From positions 1-49,445 of the IMG/VR virus record IMGVR_UViG_3300010157_000096: 49,445 bases of DNA, one strand, 5' to 3'. Within the stretch, counting starts at the first letter, position 1, and each line of letters opens with the position of its first letter. The position numbers and the translations under genes were made by a program. Positions 16,777-25,023 of the stretch are shown one piece after another. The DNA is from a virus. The notes beneath the pieces were generated by a model, which had not been told where the DNA came from, did no database searches, and saw only the letters and a program-made list of their open reading frames with translations.

Positions 16777-18494
16777 TTATTTTTAAATCAATAAAAATCA
16801 AAAATTTTCTATCTGTTGGTAATTCTCCAATTGAAATAAATTTAAATTCTCATAGAAAGACATTAGTTGTTGGGGCTAATGGTGCTGGAAAAAGTCAATT
16901 GTTGGATGCTATTGTTTTTGCTCTTTATGGGAAACCATTTCGCAAAACAAATAAACCAAACATAATTAATTCTATTAATAAATGTAATCTATTGATTGAA
17001 TTATTCCTTTCAATCGGTAAACGAGAATATAAGATTGTTAGGGGATTAAAACCAAATATATTTGAAATTTATTGTAACGACATATTAATTAATCAAGATG
17101 CGAAAACAAAGGATTATCAAGAACATCTTGAGAAATATATTCTAAAGGTAAATTATAAATCATTTATTAATGTTGTTATTCTTGGTTCTGCCAGATACAA
17201 TCCTTTTATGGGGATGTCTGCTGCTGATAGAAGATCAATCATTGAAGAGTTATTGGATATTCAAATTTTTTCTTCAATGAATCTTTTAGTTAAAGATAAA
17301 TTATCAAAAATAAAAGAAGAAATTTCTAAGAGTGATTATGGCATTGATGTCACCAATGAAAAAATTGATCTGCAAAAACAAAATATTAATGAGCATAAAC
17401 AGAATACCCAAGATCAAATAAAGAAAAGGCAAGAGGAAATTGATAAGTCTAATCATCAGATTGAAAAAATTCAATCTGATATACTATTAATTGAAAAGCA
17501 TATTTCTATATTACAAAAAAGAATTATTGATAAAACTTCAATTGAAAAGTCAAAAGATAAACTAATTTCTTTTGAATCAAAGTTGGAGACTAATATTAGT
17601 AAGTTGAAGAAGGATTGTTCTTTTTATGAAAATAATGATAATTGTCCTACTTGTAAACAATCTATTGAAGATGAATTTAAGAATAAACAAATTGAAGAAT
17701 CAAAACTGAAACAAGAGAAGTTAATTTCTGGGTTGGATAAGTTAAATGTTGATTTGTTAAATATTCAAAATAGACTTTCCGAAATTACTTCAATATCTAA
17801 ACATATAACTGACCACCAAACTGAAATTGTTAGATTAAATGCTTCTGTCATTGCAATTCAGAAATATATTCAAAAAGAATTATCTGCCATTTCTGAAATT
17901 TCAAGTCATGTTGATGGATTTGAAGATACTAATGATAGATTAAATGAATTGTTGGATCAATTAGAATTTTATAAGAAAGAAAAGGATTCATTTTCTACCA
18001 ATAAAAAATATTATGATTTTGTTTCTTTATTATTGAAAGATGGAGGTATTAAAACCAGAATCATCAAACAATACCTTCCTATCATGAATAAATTGATAAA
18101 TGCTTATCTGTCTCAATTAAATCTATTTGTTAATTTTAATATTGATGAAAATTTTGAAGAAGTTATTAAAAGCAGATATAGAGATGAATTTAAATATGAA
18201 AATTTCTCAGAAGGAGAAAAATTAAGAATTGATCTTTCAATATTATTCACATTTAGACAAATTGCCAAAATGAAGAATTCTGTCAATACTAATCTATTGA
18301 TTTTTGATGAAACTTTGGACTCAGCTTTAGATTTAAATGGTATTGATCAATTTTTAGATTTGATTGAATCCCTAGATACTAATACTAATGTTATTGTGAT
18401 TAGTCATCGTGGTGATGCTTTAGGAGATAAGTTTGATAGAACATTAAAGTTTGAAAAGAAAAAGAATTTTACTAAAATGATTGAAGCGAGATAA
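16773..18494 (+). CDS. 46: Recombination endonuclease subunit gp46 (SbcC/Rad50-like)
   Basis: 573 residues. Walker A GANGAGKS at 34-41, long coiled coil with a zinc hook CPTC (Cys291 and Cys294) in the middle, C-terminal signature NFSEGEKLRIDLS and Walker B LLIFDETLD near residue 510. Gp46 is the ATPase partner of gp47 in end resection and recombination-dependent replication. It overlaps gp47, so the two are translationally coupled. Length matches T4 gp46 (560). Confidence 0.95.
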   Translation: MIIFKSIKIKNFLSVGNSPIEINLNSHRKTLVVGANGAGKSQLLDAIVFALYGKPFRKTNKPNIINSINKCNLLIELFLSIGKREYKIVRGLKPNIFEIYCNDILINQDAKTKDYQEHLEKYILKVNYKSFINVVILGSARYNPFMGMSAADRRSIIEELLDIQIFSSMNLLVKDKLSKIKEEISKSDYGIDVTNEKIDLQKQNINEHKQNTQDQIKKRQEEIDKSNHQIEKIQSDILLIEKHISILQKRIIDKTSIEKSKDKLISFESKLETNISKLKKDCSFYENNDNCPTCKQSIEDEFKNKQIEESKLKQEKLISGLDKLNVDLLNIQNRLSEITSISKHITDHQTEIVRLNASVIAIQKYIQKELSAISEISSHVDGFEDTNDRLNELLDQLEFYKKEKDSFSTNKKYYDFVSLLLKDGGIKTRIIKQYLPIMNKLINAYLSQLNLFVNFNIDENFEEVIKSRYRDEFKYENFSEGEKLRIDLSILFTFRQIAKMKNSVNTNLLIFDETLDSALDLNGIDQFLDLIESLDTNTNVIVISHRGDALGDKFDRTLKFEKKKNFTKMIEAR

Positions 18495-18497
18495 AAA

Positions 18498-19091
18498 ATG
18501 AGCGATTTTATTACAATTGACACATCAAATCCAACTGCTGTAAGGGTTAAAGATGTATATGAACCATATAAATTGGTTTCTGAAAATGATCCAATATTGA
18601 AACAAGTCATGCCAAAATTTGATTTTAATTCTGATGTTGATCCAAAAGAGTTGGCAAATAGATTACAAGAAACAGCAAAACAACATCGTGCATTTGGTGT
18701 TGCTGCTCCTCAATGTGGGTTGCCATATAGAGTGTTGTCGATGGGTGCTGAAGATGAATATATGACATTATTCAATCCGGAAATTGTAAATTCATCTCAA
18801 GAAACCACTCATTTGGATGAAGGATGTTTGTCGTTTCCGTTTCTAATTCTTGGAATTAGTAGATCAAAAACTGTTACAGTTAAGTTTCAAACAGAAACTG
18901 GAGAAAATAAAGTCTTTACTTTAGATGGAATGTCTGCTAGAATAGTACAACATGAGATAGACCATTTAAATGGTATAACTTTTGAATCTGTTGCCAAACC
19001 TCTAGCATTAAAGATGGGATTAAAAAAGAAGGAGAAGAGAATGAAGCAATGGGCAAAAACTGTTCTTTCACAAAGAATGAATCAACAATAA
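18498..19091 (+). CDS. def: Peptide deformylase
   Basis: 197 residues with the three signature motifs: FGVAAPQCG (66-74), EGCLS (108-112) and QHEIDH (151-156), which supply the Cys and two His metal ligands and the catalytic Glu. The enzyme removes the formyl group from nascent peptides. Phage-borne deformylases are well known in cyanophages and related phages, where they are thought to speed maturation of abundant proteins. It starts three bases after gp46. An N-terminal extension of about 20 residues precedes the usual start of the domain. Confidence 0.95.
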   Translation: MSDFITIDTSNPTAVRVKDVYEPYKLVSENDPILKQVMPKFDFNSDVDPKELANRLQETAKQHRAFGVAAPQCGLPYRVLSMGAEDEYMTLFNPEIVNSSQETTHLDEGCLSFPFLILGISRSKTVTVKFQTETGENKVFTLDGMSARIVQHEIDHLNGITFESVAKPLALKMGLKKKEKRMKQWAKTVLSQRMNQQ

Positions 19092-19097
19092 AAAAGT

Positions 19098-19126
19098 TTG
19101 ATTTTTTCGCATATATATATTATAAT
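19098..19126 (+). promoter_or_regulatory. Sigma70-type early promoter
   Basis: TTGATT (19098-19103), 17-base spacer, TATAAT (19121-19126), 30 bases before the next ATG; SD TGAGGT in between. Confidence 0.75.
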
Positions 19127-19155
19127 AATATTGTAATGTTTAATTGAGGTAAATT

Positions 19156-19953
19156 ATGCAGATTAAAATTAGTAAGGAAGAATTAACTAAGAAGAGTCTT
19201 TTTATCGGAATGCCATGTTATGGTGGTATGATGACTGGTATGACTGCGAAGAGTCTTCTTGATCTTCAGACAATGTTGGCAAATTATGGAGTTTCCACAA
19301 AGTTCTCATTTCTATTTAATGAGAGTTTGATTCAACGTGCAAGAAACTATATTGTAGATGAATTTCTAAATCGTAGTGATTGTACTCATATGATGTTTAT
19401 TGATGCTGATGTTGCATTTAATCCACAAGATATTATAGCAATGCTTGCCTTGGATAAGGAACTTGTTGGTGGTCCATATCCAAAGAAGTCTGTTGAATGG
19501 AAACAACTTTATAAGGCGATCCAGAAGAATCCAAATCTTCCTTTGGAGGAATATGAAAAGTTGACCGGAGCAATGGTATTCAATCCAGTTGGTGGTACTG
19601 AACGCTTCTCTGTTACTGATCCTTTGGAAGTTTCTGAAATTGGAACCGGATTCTTTATGGCAAAGCGTGAAATCTTTGAGAAGTTCCAAGCTGCACATCC
19701 AGAGTATATGTATAAACCAGATCATGTTGGTCAAGCAAACTTTGATGGTTCTAGAGAAATCTGCTCATTCTTTAATGTTTTCATTGATCCAGAATCTCGC
19801 AGAACTCTTTCTGAAGATTATTGCTTCTGTCATCAAGTAAGAAAACTTGGTATTAAGGTTTGGTTATGTCCTTGGATGCAGCTTAGTCATGTTGGAACTT
19901 ATATCTTCACTGGTAATCTTCCAGCAGTTGCTCAACATTTGGGTGAACTATAA
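19156..19953 (+). CDS. Glycosyltransferase-like protein (GT-A fold)
   Basis: 265 residues. N-terminal FIGMPCYGGMMTGMTAKSLL, then the nucleotide-sugar/metal motif MMFIDADVAF (DxD) at about 78-87 and the segment LVGGPYPKK. This pattern occurs in conserved proteins of cyanophages and their relatives, located near the clamp genes as here. The sugar and acceptor are unknown; DNA or surface glycan modification are both possible. It heads a transcription unit with its own early promoter. Codon use is richer in C-ending codons than most neighbours, hinting at good expression. Confidence 0.75.
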   Translation: MQIKISKEELTKKSLFIGMPCYGGMMTGMTAKSLLDLQTMLANYGVSTKFSFLFNESLIQRARNYIVDEFLNRSDCTHMMFIDADVAFNPQDIIAMLALDKELVGGPYPKKSVEWKQLYKAIQKNPNLPLEEYEKLTGAMVFNPVGGTERFSVTDPLEVSEIGTGFFMAKREIFEKFQAAHPEYMYKPDHVGQANFDGSREICSFFNVFIDPESRRTLSEDYCFCHQVRKLGIKVWLCPWMQLSHVGTYIFTGNLPAVAQHLGEL

Positions 19954-19956
19954 AAA

Positions 19957-20283
19957 ATGAAAGAGTATTCACATTATTATAAAAAAGTCCCATATGACTA
20001 TGTAGATATTTATAGGGTACTAGAATTATTTAATGTGACGGATCCCTGCATCCAACACGCAATTAAAAAATTGTTGGTTGCAGGAGGTCGTGGTCATAAG
20101 GGACTTGAAAAAGATGTAAAAGAGGCTATTGTATCTCTTAATAGAAGAATTGAAATGTGGGAAGAGGAATTGATTGATAATTCAATTGATTCTTTCGATA
20201 AAATTTCAAGCGATCATTATTCTACTGGAGATGTTGGCAATATACAATCTACATTTCATATTCAGAGTGATAGTGAAAAATAA
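19957..20283 (+). CDS. DUF3310-like small protein
   Basis: 108 residues beginning MKEYSHYYKKVPYDYVDIYR, with DPCIQHAIKKLLVAGGRGHK followed by KDVKEAIVSLNRRIEMWEE. The pattern (His-Tyr start, helix, IKKL..AGGRG.K..EKDVKEAI) matches small phage proteins of the DUF3310 (SaV-like) group, often found next to nucleotide metabolism genes. Function unknown. It is four bases from the glycosyltransferase stop and probably co-transcribed with gp45. The C-terminal 30 residues are acidic and Ser-rich. Confidence 0.65.
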   Translation: MKEYSHYYKKVPYDYVDIYRVLELFNVTDPCIQHAIKKLLVAGGRGHKGLEKDVKEAIVSLNRRIEMWEEELIDNSIDSFDKISSDHYSTGDVGNIQSTFHIQSDSEK

Positions 20284-20305
20284 TTGATAATTGAGGTAAT
20301 ATATA

Positions 20306-20989
20306 ATGAAACTTTCTGTTGAAACGTTAACACTACTGAAGAATTTCTCTACGATTAATTCTGGTATTTTATTTAAGCAAGGAGATACTCTTTCTACAGT
20401 ATCCCCACAAAAGAATATCTTAGCAGATGCTAAGATTTCAGAAACCATCCCTCAAGATTTTGGAATTTATGATCTAAACAATTTTCTTTCGGTAATCTCT
20501 CTATATAAGGATAGTGCAGAATTGGAATTTGATACCAAGCACGTTATTATTAAAGGGGGAATGGATGGAAGATCGAGAATCAAGTATCGGTTTACTGACC
20601 CATCTATGATCGTTACTGCTCCGGATAAGCGTCCAAATCTACCTTCAGTGGATGTTACGTTTTCTCTGACTGAAGATGATTTTAATTGGATTTTAAGAAC
20701 GGCAAATGTTTTAGGATCTCCAAATATTTCTATTGTATCTGATGGACAATCTGTAGATCTTCAGGCATTTGATGTTAATGATGATAGTTCGCATAAAAAT
20801 TATCTAACCCTTTCTAATGTTCCTTCAAATGGTAATTCATATCGGTTAGTATTTAAAACTGAAAATTTAAAGTTAATTCCAGGAAATTATGAAGTTGAAA
20901 TTTCATCAAAGGGTATTGCCAAATTCTATGATAGTAATAGAGAATTGACATATTTTATTACCTTAGAAACTTCTAGTTCGTTTAATTAA
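20306..20989 (+). CDS. 45: Sliding clamp gp45
   Basis: 227 residues (T4 gp45 228), with the clamp pattern MKLSVETLTLLKNFSTINSG... and two repeated beta-alpha-beta domains. The trimeric ring gives processivity to gp43 and also activates late transcription through gp55. GAGGT precedes the ATG; DsbA, gp44 and gp62 genes follow, the T4 replication gene block with small insertions. Confidence 0.93.
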   Translation: MKLSVETLTLLKNFSTINSGILFKQGDTLSTVSPQKNILADAKISETIPQDFGIYDLNNFLSVISLYKDSAELEFDTKHVIIKGGMDGRSRIKYRFTDPSMIVTAPDKRPNLPSVDVTFSLTEDDFNWILRTANVLGSPNISIVSDGQSVDLQAFDVNDDSSHKNYLTLSNVPSNGNSYRLVFKTENLKLIPGNYEVEISSKGIAKFYDSNRELTYFITLETSSSFN

Positions 20990-21001
20990 TTGGAGGAATA
21001 G

Positions 21002-21289
21002 ATGACTACTGTTGTATCATCCACTTTTGGAACTCTTACTGAAGAACAGCTTCGCATTCTAAAGAATGGAATGAAGGAAATGTCTGATGTTTTTACAATG
21101 CAGGAAAGTCAGAGAGAAGTTATTAAAGATATTCTCGACAATCTTTATGAAGAATTAAAAATCCCAAAGAAACTTATTCGTAAGATGGCAAAGACCTACC
21201 ACAAGAGAAATTTTGAAGAAGTTGTTGCCGAACAAGAAGAATTTGAACTTTTATATGAAGGTATCGTAGCAAAGTCTAAAGAAGTATAA
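21002..21289 (+). CDS. dsbA: DsbA-like dsDNA-binding transcription protein
   Basis: 95 helical residues. REVIKDILDNLYEELKIPKK, KMAKTYHKRNFEEV and EEFELLYEGIVAKSK match the pattern of T4 DsbA (IKDI...EELG, YHKDN, ELYDTVFSK), a small dsDNA-binding protein linked with late transcription. T4 DsbA has 89 residues. GGAGG lies just before the ATG. Its place between the clamp and clamp-loader genes fits a role with gp45 in late transcription, but this is inference. Confidence 0.65.
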   Translation: MTTVVSSTFGTLTEEQLRILKNGMKEMSDVFTMQESQREVIKDILDNLYEELKIPKKLIRKMAKTYHKRNFEEVVAEQEEFELLYEGIVAKSKEV

Positions 21290-21293
21290 TTTT

Positions 21294-21524
21294 ATGATTG
21301 ACATTGATGCTGTTCTTTTGGATAAAAATAGATTTTTAATTGCCAAAAAGAACGGAATCTTTGTCAAAGCAATCCAAATTAATCACCCAAAAGGATTTTT
21401 TATAACGACCGAGCAAGGTCGTTTTTATGGAAATCCTGGGGACTATTTGATTATTGATATTAATGGGGAGCGATATCCATGTGATAAAAATGTCTTTGAA
21501 CTTAATTATGATATTGTAGAATAA
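21294..21524 (+). CDS. PGDYG-type small protein
   Basis: 76 residues with the signature NPGDYLIIDINGERYPCDKN near the C-terminus, typical of the short PGDYG family seen in phages and bacteria, whose function is unknown. The N-terminal half is a beta-rich segment (FVKAIQINHPKGFFITTEQG). Lies four bases after the DsbA-like gene with no clear SD, so translation is probably coupled. Confidence 0.6.
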   Translation: MIDIDAVLLDKNRFLIAKKNGIFVKAIQINHPKGFFITTEQGRFYGNPGDYLIIDINGERYPCDKNVFELNYDIVE

Positions 21525-21540
21525 TTTTGAGGTCTATATT

Positions 21541-22479
21541 ATGAGTAGAGATGATTTTTTGTGGGCAGAAAAATATCGCCCACAAACAGTGGAAGACTGT
21601 ATTTTACCAGAATCAATTAAAACTACTCTTCAAGAATATGTTAATAGGAAAGAAATTCCAAATCTAATTCTTGTTGGTAGTTGTGGAACCGGAAAGACTT
21701 CTGCTGCGAAAGCAATGTGTGATCAGATTGGGTGTGATCATCTATTTTTAAATGGTTCTTCCGAAAATGGTATTGATACTTTTAGGGTAAAGATTACAAA
21801 TTACGCATCTTCTGTTTCTTTATCTGGTGGAAAAAAAGTAATCATCATTGATGAAGCGGACTTTTTAACACCAAACTGTTTTGCTGCTTTGCGTGCTGGT
21901 ATTGAGGAATTTTCAAAGAATTGTACATTTATTCTAACTGGAAATCATAAGAATAAATTTTCCGATGCTATTCAATCAAGATGTGCTGTTATTGATTTTC
22001 ATGTAAATAAGACAGAAAAGAAGAATTTGTTAACACAATTCTTTAAGCGTGTTTGTAATATCCTTGATATGGAAGGTGTTGAACATGATAAGGAAGCAAT
22101 TGCATCTTTTATAACTAAGTGGTATCCAGACAATCGTAAGATTCTATCTGAACTACAAAGGTATGGTATTAATGGAAAAATTGATATTGGTATTCTAACT
22201 CAAGTTGGAGATCTACAACTAAAAGATCTCATTAACTTCTTGAAAGATAAGGATTTTACTAAAGTTAGGGAATGGGTATCTAATAATTCTGATAATTCTC
22301 CAGATTTGATTTATAGGAGGATTTATGATGGACTTTATGATTTTGTCCATCCTGGATATATTCCACAATTGGTCCTAACGGTTGCTAGATATCAATATCA
22401 AACAGCATTTGTTGCTGATGTTGAACTTCAACTATTAGCATTTTTTGTTGAAATTATGTCTGAAGGGACTTGGAAGTAA
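21541..22479 (+). CDS. 44: Clamp loader ATPase gp44
   Basis: 312 residues (T4 gp44 319). WAEKYRPQTVEDC start, Walker A GSCGTGKT (46-53), Walker B VIIIDEAD (about 99-106), sensor 1 ILTGNHKNK and SRC box IQSRCAVIDF, all typical of RFC/gp44 clamp loaders. Four gp44 with one gp62 open and load the gp45 ring. GAGG upstream of the ATG; the gp62 start overlaps the stop (TAATG). Confidence 0.95.
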   Translation: MSRDDFLWAEKYRPQTVEDCILPESIKTTLQEYVNRKEIPNLILVGSCGTGKTSAAKAMCDQIGCDHLFLNGSSENGIDTFRVKITNYASSVSLSGGKKVIIIDEADFLTPNCFAALRAGIEEFSKNCTFILTGNHKNKFSDAIQSRCAVIDFHVNKTEKKNLLTQFFKRVCNILDMEGVEHDKEAIASFITKWYPDNRKILSELQRYGINGKIDIGILTQVGDLQLKDLINFLKDKDFTKVREWVSNNSDNSPDLIYRRIYDGLYDFVHPGYIPQLVLTVARYQYQTAFVADVELQLLAFFVEIMSEGTWK

Positions 22480-22868
22480 TGGCAGATTTATTTGGCGATA
22501 TCCTTCCTTCTTTATTACAAACAAAGAAATATGCGTTTGGAGATGTTGTTGAAGAAAGGGAATATAATCCTTTTATAGTCAATAAGGCACTTTCAGTTCA
22601 TATTGATTGTTTGTATTATGTTAATGAGATGAATCATAATCATATTCTTGATAAGAAGTTACATTATGATTTTTATTATCATGGATTAAAATCATTCAAA
22701 AGACCTTATCAGAAATGGTTTAAGGTAGAAAAAATGAAATCCTTAGAATTAGTGAAAGAATATTATGGATATTCGGATCATAAAGCAAAGCAAGTACTTT
22801 CTCTTTTGACAAAGGAACAGTTGAAATATATTGAAGATAAGTTAGACAAAGGCGGAAAATCCAAATAA
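22479..22868 (+). CDS. 62: Clamp loader small subunit gp62
   Basis: 129 residues starting at ATG 22479, which overlaps the gp44 stop. Contains NKALSVHIDCLYYVNEMN and YHGLKSFKRPYQKW, seen in gp62 of T4-like phages of aquatic hosts. It is shorter than T4 gp62 (187). Overlapping coupling with gp44 resembles T4, where it helps set subunit ratios. Confidence 0.85.
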   Translation: MADLFGDILPSLLQTKKYAFGDVVEEREYNPFIVNKALSVHIDCLYYVNEMNHNHILDKKLHYDFYYHGLKSFKRPYQKWFKVEKMKSLELVKEYYGYSDHKAKQVLSLLTKEQLKYIEDKLDKGGKSK

Positions 22869-22912
22869 CATAAATATTAATAATTATATTTTATATTTGG
22901 AGAAATATTAGC

Positions 22913-23335
22913 ATGAGTATGGATCTATTTAAAGGTTATGGAGTTCCTATTGAATTAAAAACTGATGATGATTTTTTAAAAGTCAAAGAAACGCTGTCAA
23001 GAATTGGTGTCGCATCAAGAAAAGAAAAAGTCCTTTGGCAGAGTTGTCACATTTTACATAAACAAGGATTTTATCACATTTTACACTTTAAAGAATTGTT
23101 TCTTTTAGATGGAAGAACTTCCGATCTATCGGAAAATGATATTGCTAGAAGAAACACCATTACCATACTATTGGAACAATGGGAGTTGTTGGAAATTAAA
23201 GATAAAAATTTGGTTGAATCTAATGTTGTAGATTTGAGTCAAATTAAAATTTTAACTCACCGAGAAAAAAATGAGTGGATTCTAGAGCAAAAATATTCTA
23301 TTGGATCTAAGAAAAATTATAACAAAAATATATAA
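22913..23335 (+). CDS. regA: RegA translational repressor
   Basis: 140 residues. DDFLKVKETLSRIGVASRKEKVLWQSCHILHKQGFYHILHFKE aligns closely with T4 RegA (DFLKVKETLTRMGIANNKDKVLYQSCHIL...), and the end EWILEQKYSIGS matches its C-terminus. RegA binds early mRNAs near the start codon and blocks translation. The gene keeps its T4 place after 62, but here an RNA cassette and four small genes separate it from 43. The N-terminus is about ten residues longer than in T4; a second ATG at 22919 is possible. A late box overlaps its stop. Confidence 0.93.
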   Translation: MSMDLFKGYGVPIELKTDDDFLKVKETLSRIGVASRKEKVLWQSCHILHKQGFYHILHFKELFLLDGRTSDLSENDIARRNTITILLEQWELLEIKDKNLVESNVVDLSQIKILTHREKNEWILEQKYSIGSKKNYNKNI

Positions 23336-23338
23336 ATA
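23331..23338 (+). promoter_or_regulatory. Late promoter heading the structured RNA
   Basis: Exact TATAAATA followed by GATATT, overlapping the regA stop codon. Transcription should begin near 23344. No coding gene follows before the terminator at 23447-23472. Confidence 0.82.
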
Positions 23339-23343
23339 GATAT

Positions 23344-23472
23344 TAAAGTCTTCGAGTCCAGATCATGCGAAGTAATAAATAAAAAATCTGGCGTCTAATA
23401 TAACCGATCCATACGAAAAAGGGATGCTGGCGGCGGAACCAGCAACTACTTTGCCTTCGGGAAAGTATTTTT
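23344..23472 (+). ncRNA. Predicted structured non-coding RNA (about 130 nt) with 5' pseudoknot
   Basis: Lies between an exact late promoter and an intrinsic terminator and has no ORF. The first 50 nt fit an H-type pseudoknot: stem 1 CTTCG (23350-23354) with CGAAG (23368-23372); stem 2 CCAGAT (23358-23363) with ATCTGG (23386-23391). Loop 1 has 3 nt and loop 3 is A-rich (13 nt), geometry typical of true pseudoknots. Then comes ATCC/GGAT (23407-23410/23422-23425), a hairpin GCTGG/CCAGC (23426-23430/23439-23443) with loop CGGCGGAA, and the terminator. G+C is clearly above its surroundings. I recognise no known RNA family; it is not a tRNA. Folding is by eye only. Confidence 0.6.
23447..23472 (+). 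terminator. Intrinsic terminator of the structured RNA (UUCG loop)
   Basis: TACTTTGCC, loop TTCG, GGAAAGTA, then TTTTT. Eight base pairs with one bulged G. Confidence 0.85.
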
Positions 23473-23530
23473 AATATAATTGTTGGTCAAAATAATTATA
23501 TATATTCTGCCAAAATTGGGGAATCCCCCC

Positions 23531-23559
23531 TTGACTTATATTTCAAATTATATTATAAT
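23531..23559 (+). promoter_or_regulatory. Sigma70-type early promoter
   Basis: TTGACT (23531-23536), 17-base spacer, TATAAT (23554-23559). A short GGGGAATCCCC hairpin lies just upstream. It drives the genes from 23590 toward gene 43. Confidence 0.8.
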
Positions 23560-23589
23560 ATATGTTTGCTAAAACATTGGAGAATAAAA

Positions 23590-23787
23590 ATGGCTAAGAA
23601 GAAAGGTCTTATCTCACCACTAGTAAAGGTAAAGAGTAAAATCAATTCTGACCTATATTACACATCAAAAGATTTTCCGGAAAAAGTTATTGAAGGAAAA
23701 ACATTCATGGCAGTAAAGAAGGCTCCAACCGATAGAACATTGCGCTATATGTTGAAGGAAAATATGTCATTTGTATCAAACGAATAA
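23590..23787 (+). CDS. Small basic hypothetical protein
   Basis: 65 residues from ATG 23590, preceded by TTGGAG; the frame extends 8 codons upstream, but the SD fixes this start. Begins MAKKKGLISPLVKVKSKINSD and is Lys-rich; no motif recognised. First gene after an early promoter, so it is expressed early. Confidence 0.65.
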   Translation: MAKKKGLISPLVKVKSKINSDLYYTSKDFPEKVIEGKTFMAVKKAPTDRTLRYMLKENMSFVSNE

Positions 23788-23801
23788 ATCTGTTTTTTGA
23801 T

Positions 23802-24317
23802 ATGAAGCAAAGAATGATTGATTATTATATGGATGTTGCTGAAAGAACTGCACAATTATCATATGCTCAAAAATTGAAAGTTGGTGCGGTTCTGGTTAAG
23901 AATGATAATATAATCAGTTTTTCTTGGAATGGCACTCCTCGTGGATGGGATAATGTTTGTGAAAATAAAATTTTTGTAACTGAAGAGGATTCTTCCAATT
24001 TAGAATTTTATGAACTATATGAAAAATATCCATATGAACAAAAATCCAACATACTCACTGATGAGTGGAAGCGATATTATTTAAAAACAAAATCTTGTGT
24101 GACTCATGCGGAAGAAGCAATGTTGATGAAGATATCTTCTTCTCATGAGTCTTCCGAGGGTGCTAGTTTATTTTGTACGCATAGTTGTTGTATGAATTGT
24201 GCAAAATTGATTTATGGGGCAAAAATAAAAGAATTCTATTATAAGAATGAATATAGAAGTTCTGAAGGTATTGAATTTTTAAAAAAATGTAAAATTAATA
24301 TAATAAAATTGGGATAA
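23802..24317 (+). CDS. cd: dCMP deaminase-like protein
   Basis: 171 residues. Zinc-site motifs HAEEA (102-106) and SCCMNC (129-133, the usual PCxxC with Cys in place of Pro), plus SYAQKLKVGAVLVKNDNIIS at the start, as in deoxycytidylate deaminases such as T4 Cd. Converts dCMP to dUMP for dTMP synthesis. No SD stands out; the gene is 14 bases after the previous stop. A second, different deaminase is at 32159. Confidence 0.88.
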   Translation: MKQRMIDYYMDVAERTAQLSYAQKLKVGAVLVKNDNIISFSWNGTPRGWDNVCENKIFVTEEDSSNLEFYELYEKYPYEQKSNILTDEWKRYYLKTKSCVTHAEEAMLMKISSSHESSEGASLFCTHSCCMNCAKLIYGAKIKEFYYKNEYRSSEGIEFLKKCKINIIKLG

Positions 24318-24320
24318 ACT

Positions 24321-24725
24321 ATGGAAGAAGACTTAAATAAAATTGAGTTTAGTAAACTTAATTTACAAAAAAACGACATTCTCATTTTAAAAGTTAATGT
24401 ATATGGACTTGATGAAAAGTCTGCTACAGAAAAACTGTCAGAAGTGAGGAATGATGAATTTGTAAAATATATTGAAGAGCAGGGGAATAAAGTTATTGTA
24501 TCATATACTGGATTAGATTTTCAAATTTTAAGGACACAAGAAGATGATAAAGTTGTTGCTTATGCTGATGTCTCAATGATGACTGATAATCAAGCTGAAG
24601 AATATTTAGACTTGATTAAGTCAAAGTTGTATGATAGTATAGGTGATAAACTGATTTGTGTTCCAACAAAAAATGGATCGCCAGTTTTAAAAATTGAACC
24701 CCCACAAACAAAAGAGGAAGAATAA
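24321..24725 (+). CDS. Hypothetical acidic protein
   Basis: 134 residues, acidic at both ends, starting MEEDLNKIEFSKLNLQKNDI with a strand (ILILKVNVYG) and helices. No known motif. Its stop overlaps the next gene by one base, so the two may be produced together. The acidic tail ends KEEE. Confidence 0.6.
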   Translation: MEEDLNKIEFSKLNLQKNDILILKVNVYGLDEKSATEKLSEVRNDEFVKYIEEQGNKVIVSYTGLDFQILRTQEDDKVVAYADVSMMTDNQAEEYLDLIKSKLYDSIGDKLICVPTKNGSPVLKIEPPQTKEEE

Positions 24726-25021
24726 TGTCAAATATTAAATGTGTGAAGTTAACTACTGGAGAAGATGTTCTTGCTGATTTTAGCACTAACAATGGACTAG
24801 CAACTCTAGAAAATGTTGTTCAAGTAATTATGGTTCCTTCCCGAACTGGGGAACCAAATTTTCAATTCATTCCATTTCCAATCATGTCTAATGATAAAAA
24901 GATTGAAATTGAAAATTGTCATATTATGTTTGTTTGTGAACCATCCGAAGATTTTCTAAATCAATATAATAGTATCTTTGGCGCTGGAATTATCGCTCCA
25001 CAAAAGAAATTGATTGTTTAA
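24725..25021 (+). CDS. Hypothetical protein, 'TGEDV' family (paralogue 2)
   Basis: 98 residues. IKCVKLTTGEDVLADFSTN at the start and IMFVCEPSEDFLNQYNSIFG near the end parallel the product at 12837 (TGEDVISFT, ILLILEPRQEFKEYYLNF). Small beta-rich protein without catalytic motif; a Sm-like barrel is a guess. It directly precedes the DNA polymerase gene (two bases between stop and start region). Confidence 0.65.
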   Translation: MSNIKCVKLTTGEDVLADFSTNNGLATLENVVQVIMVPSRTGEPNFQFIPFPIMSNDKKIEIENCHIMFVCEPSEDFLNQYNSIFGAGIIAPQKKLIV

Positions 25022-25023
25022 TC

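Noticed and set aside
20284-20305. TTGATA...TATAAT promoter before gene 45
   Set aside because: The spacer is only 12 bases, too short for sigma70; gene 45 is probably read from the 19098 promoter.
23338-23480. tRNA or tmRNA in the regA downstream gap
   Set aside because: No cloverleaf, no T-loop GTTCGA-type sequence and no CCA end; the structure is a pseudoknot plus hairpins.
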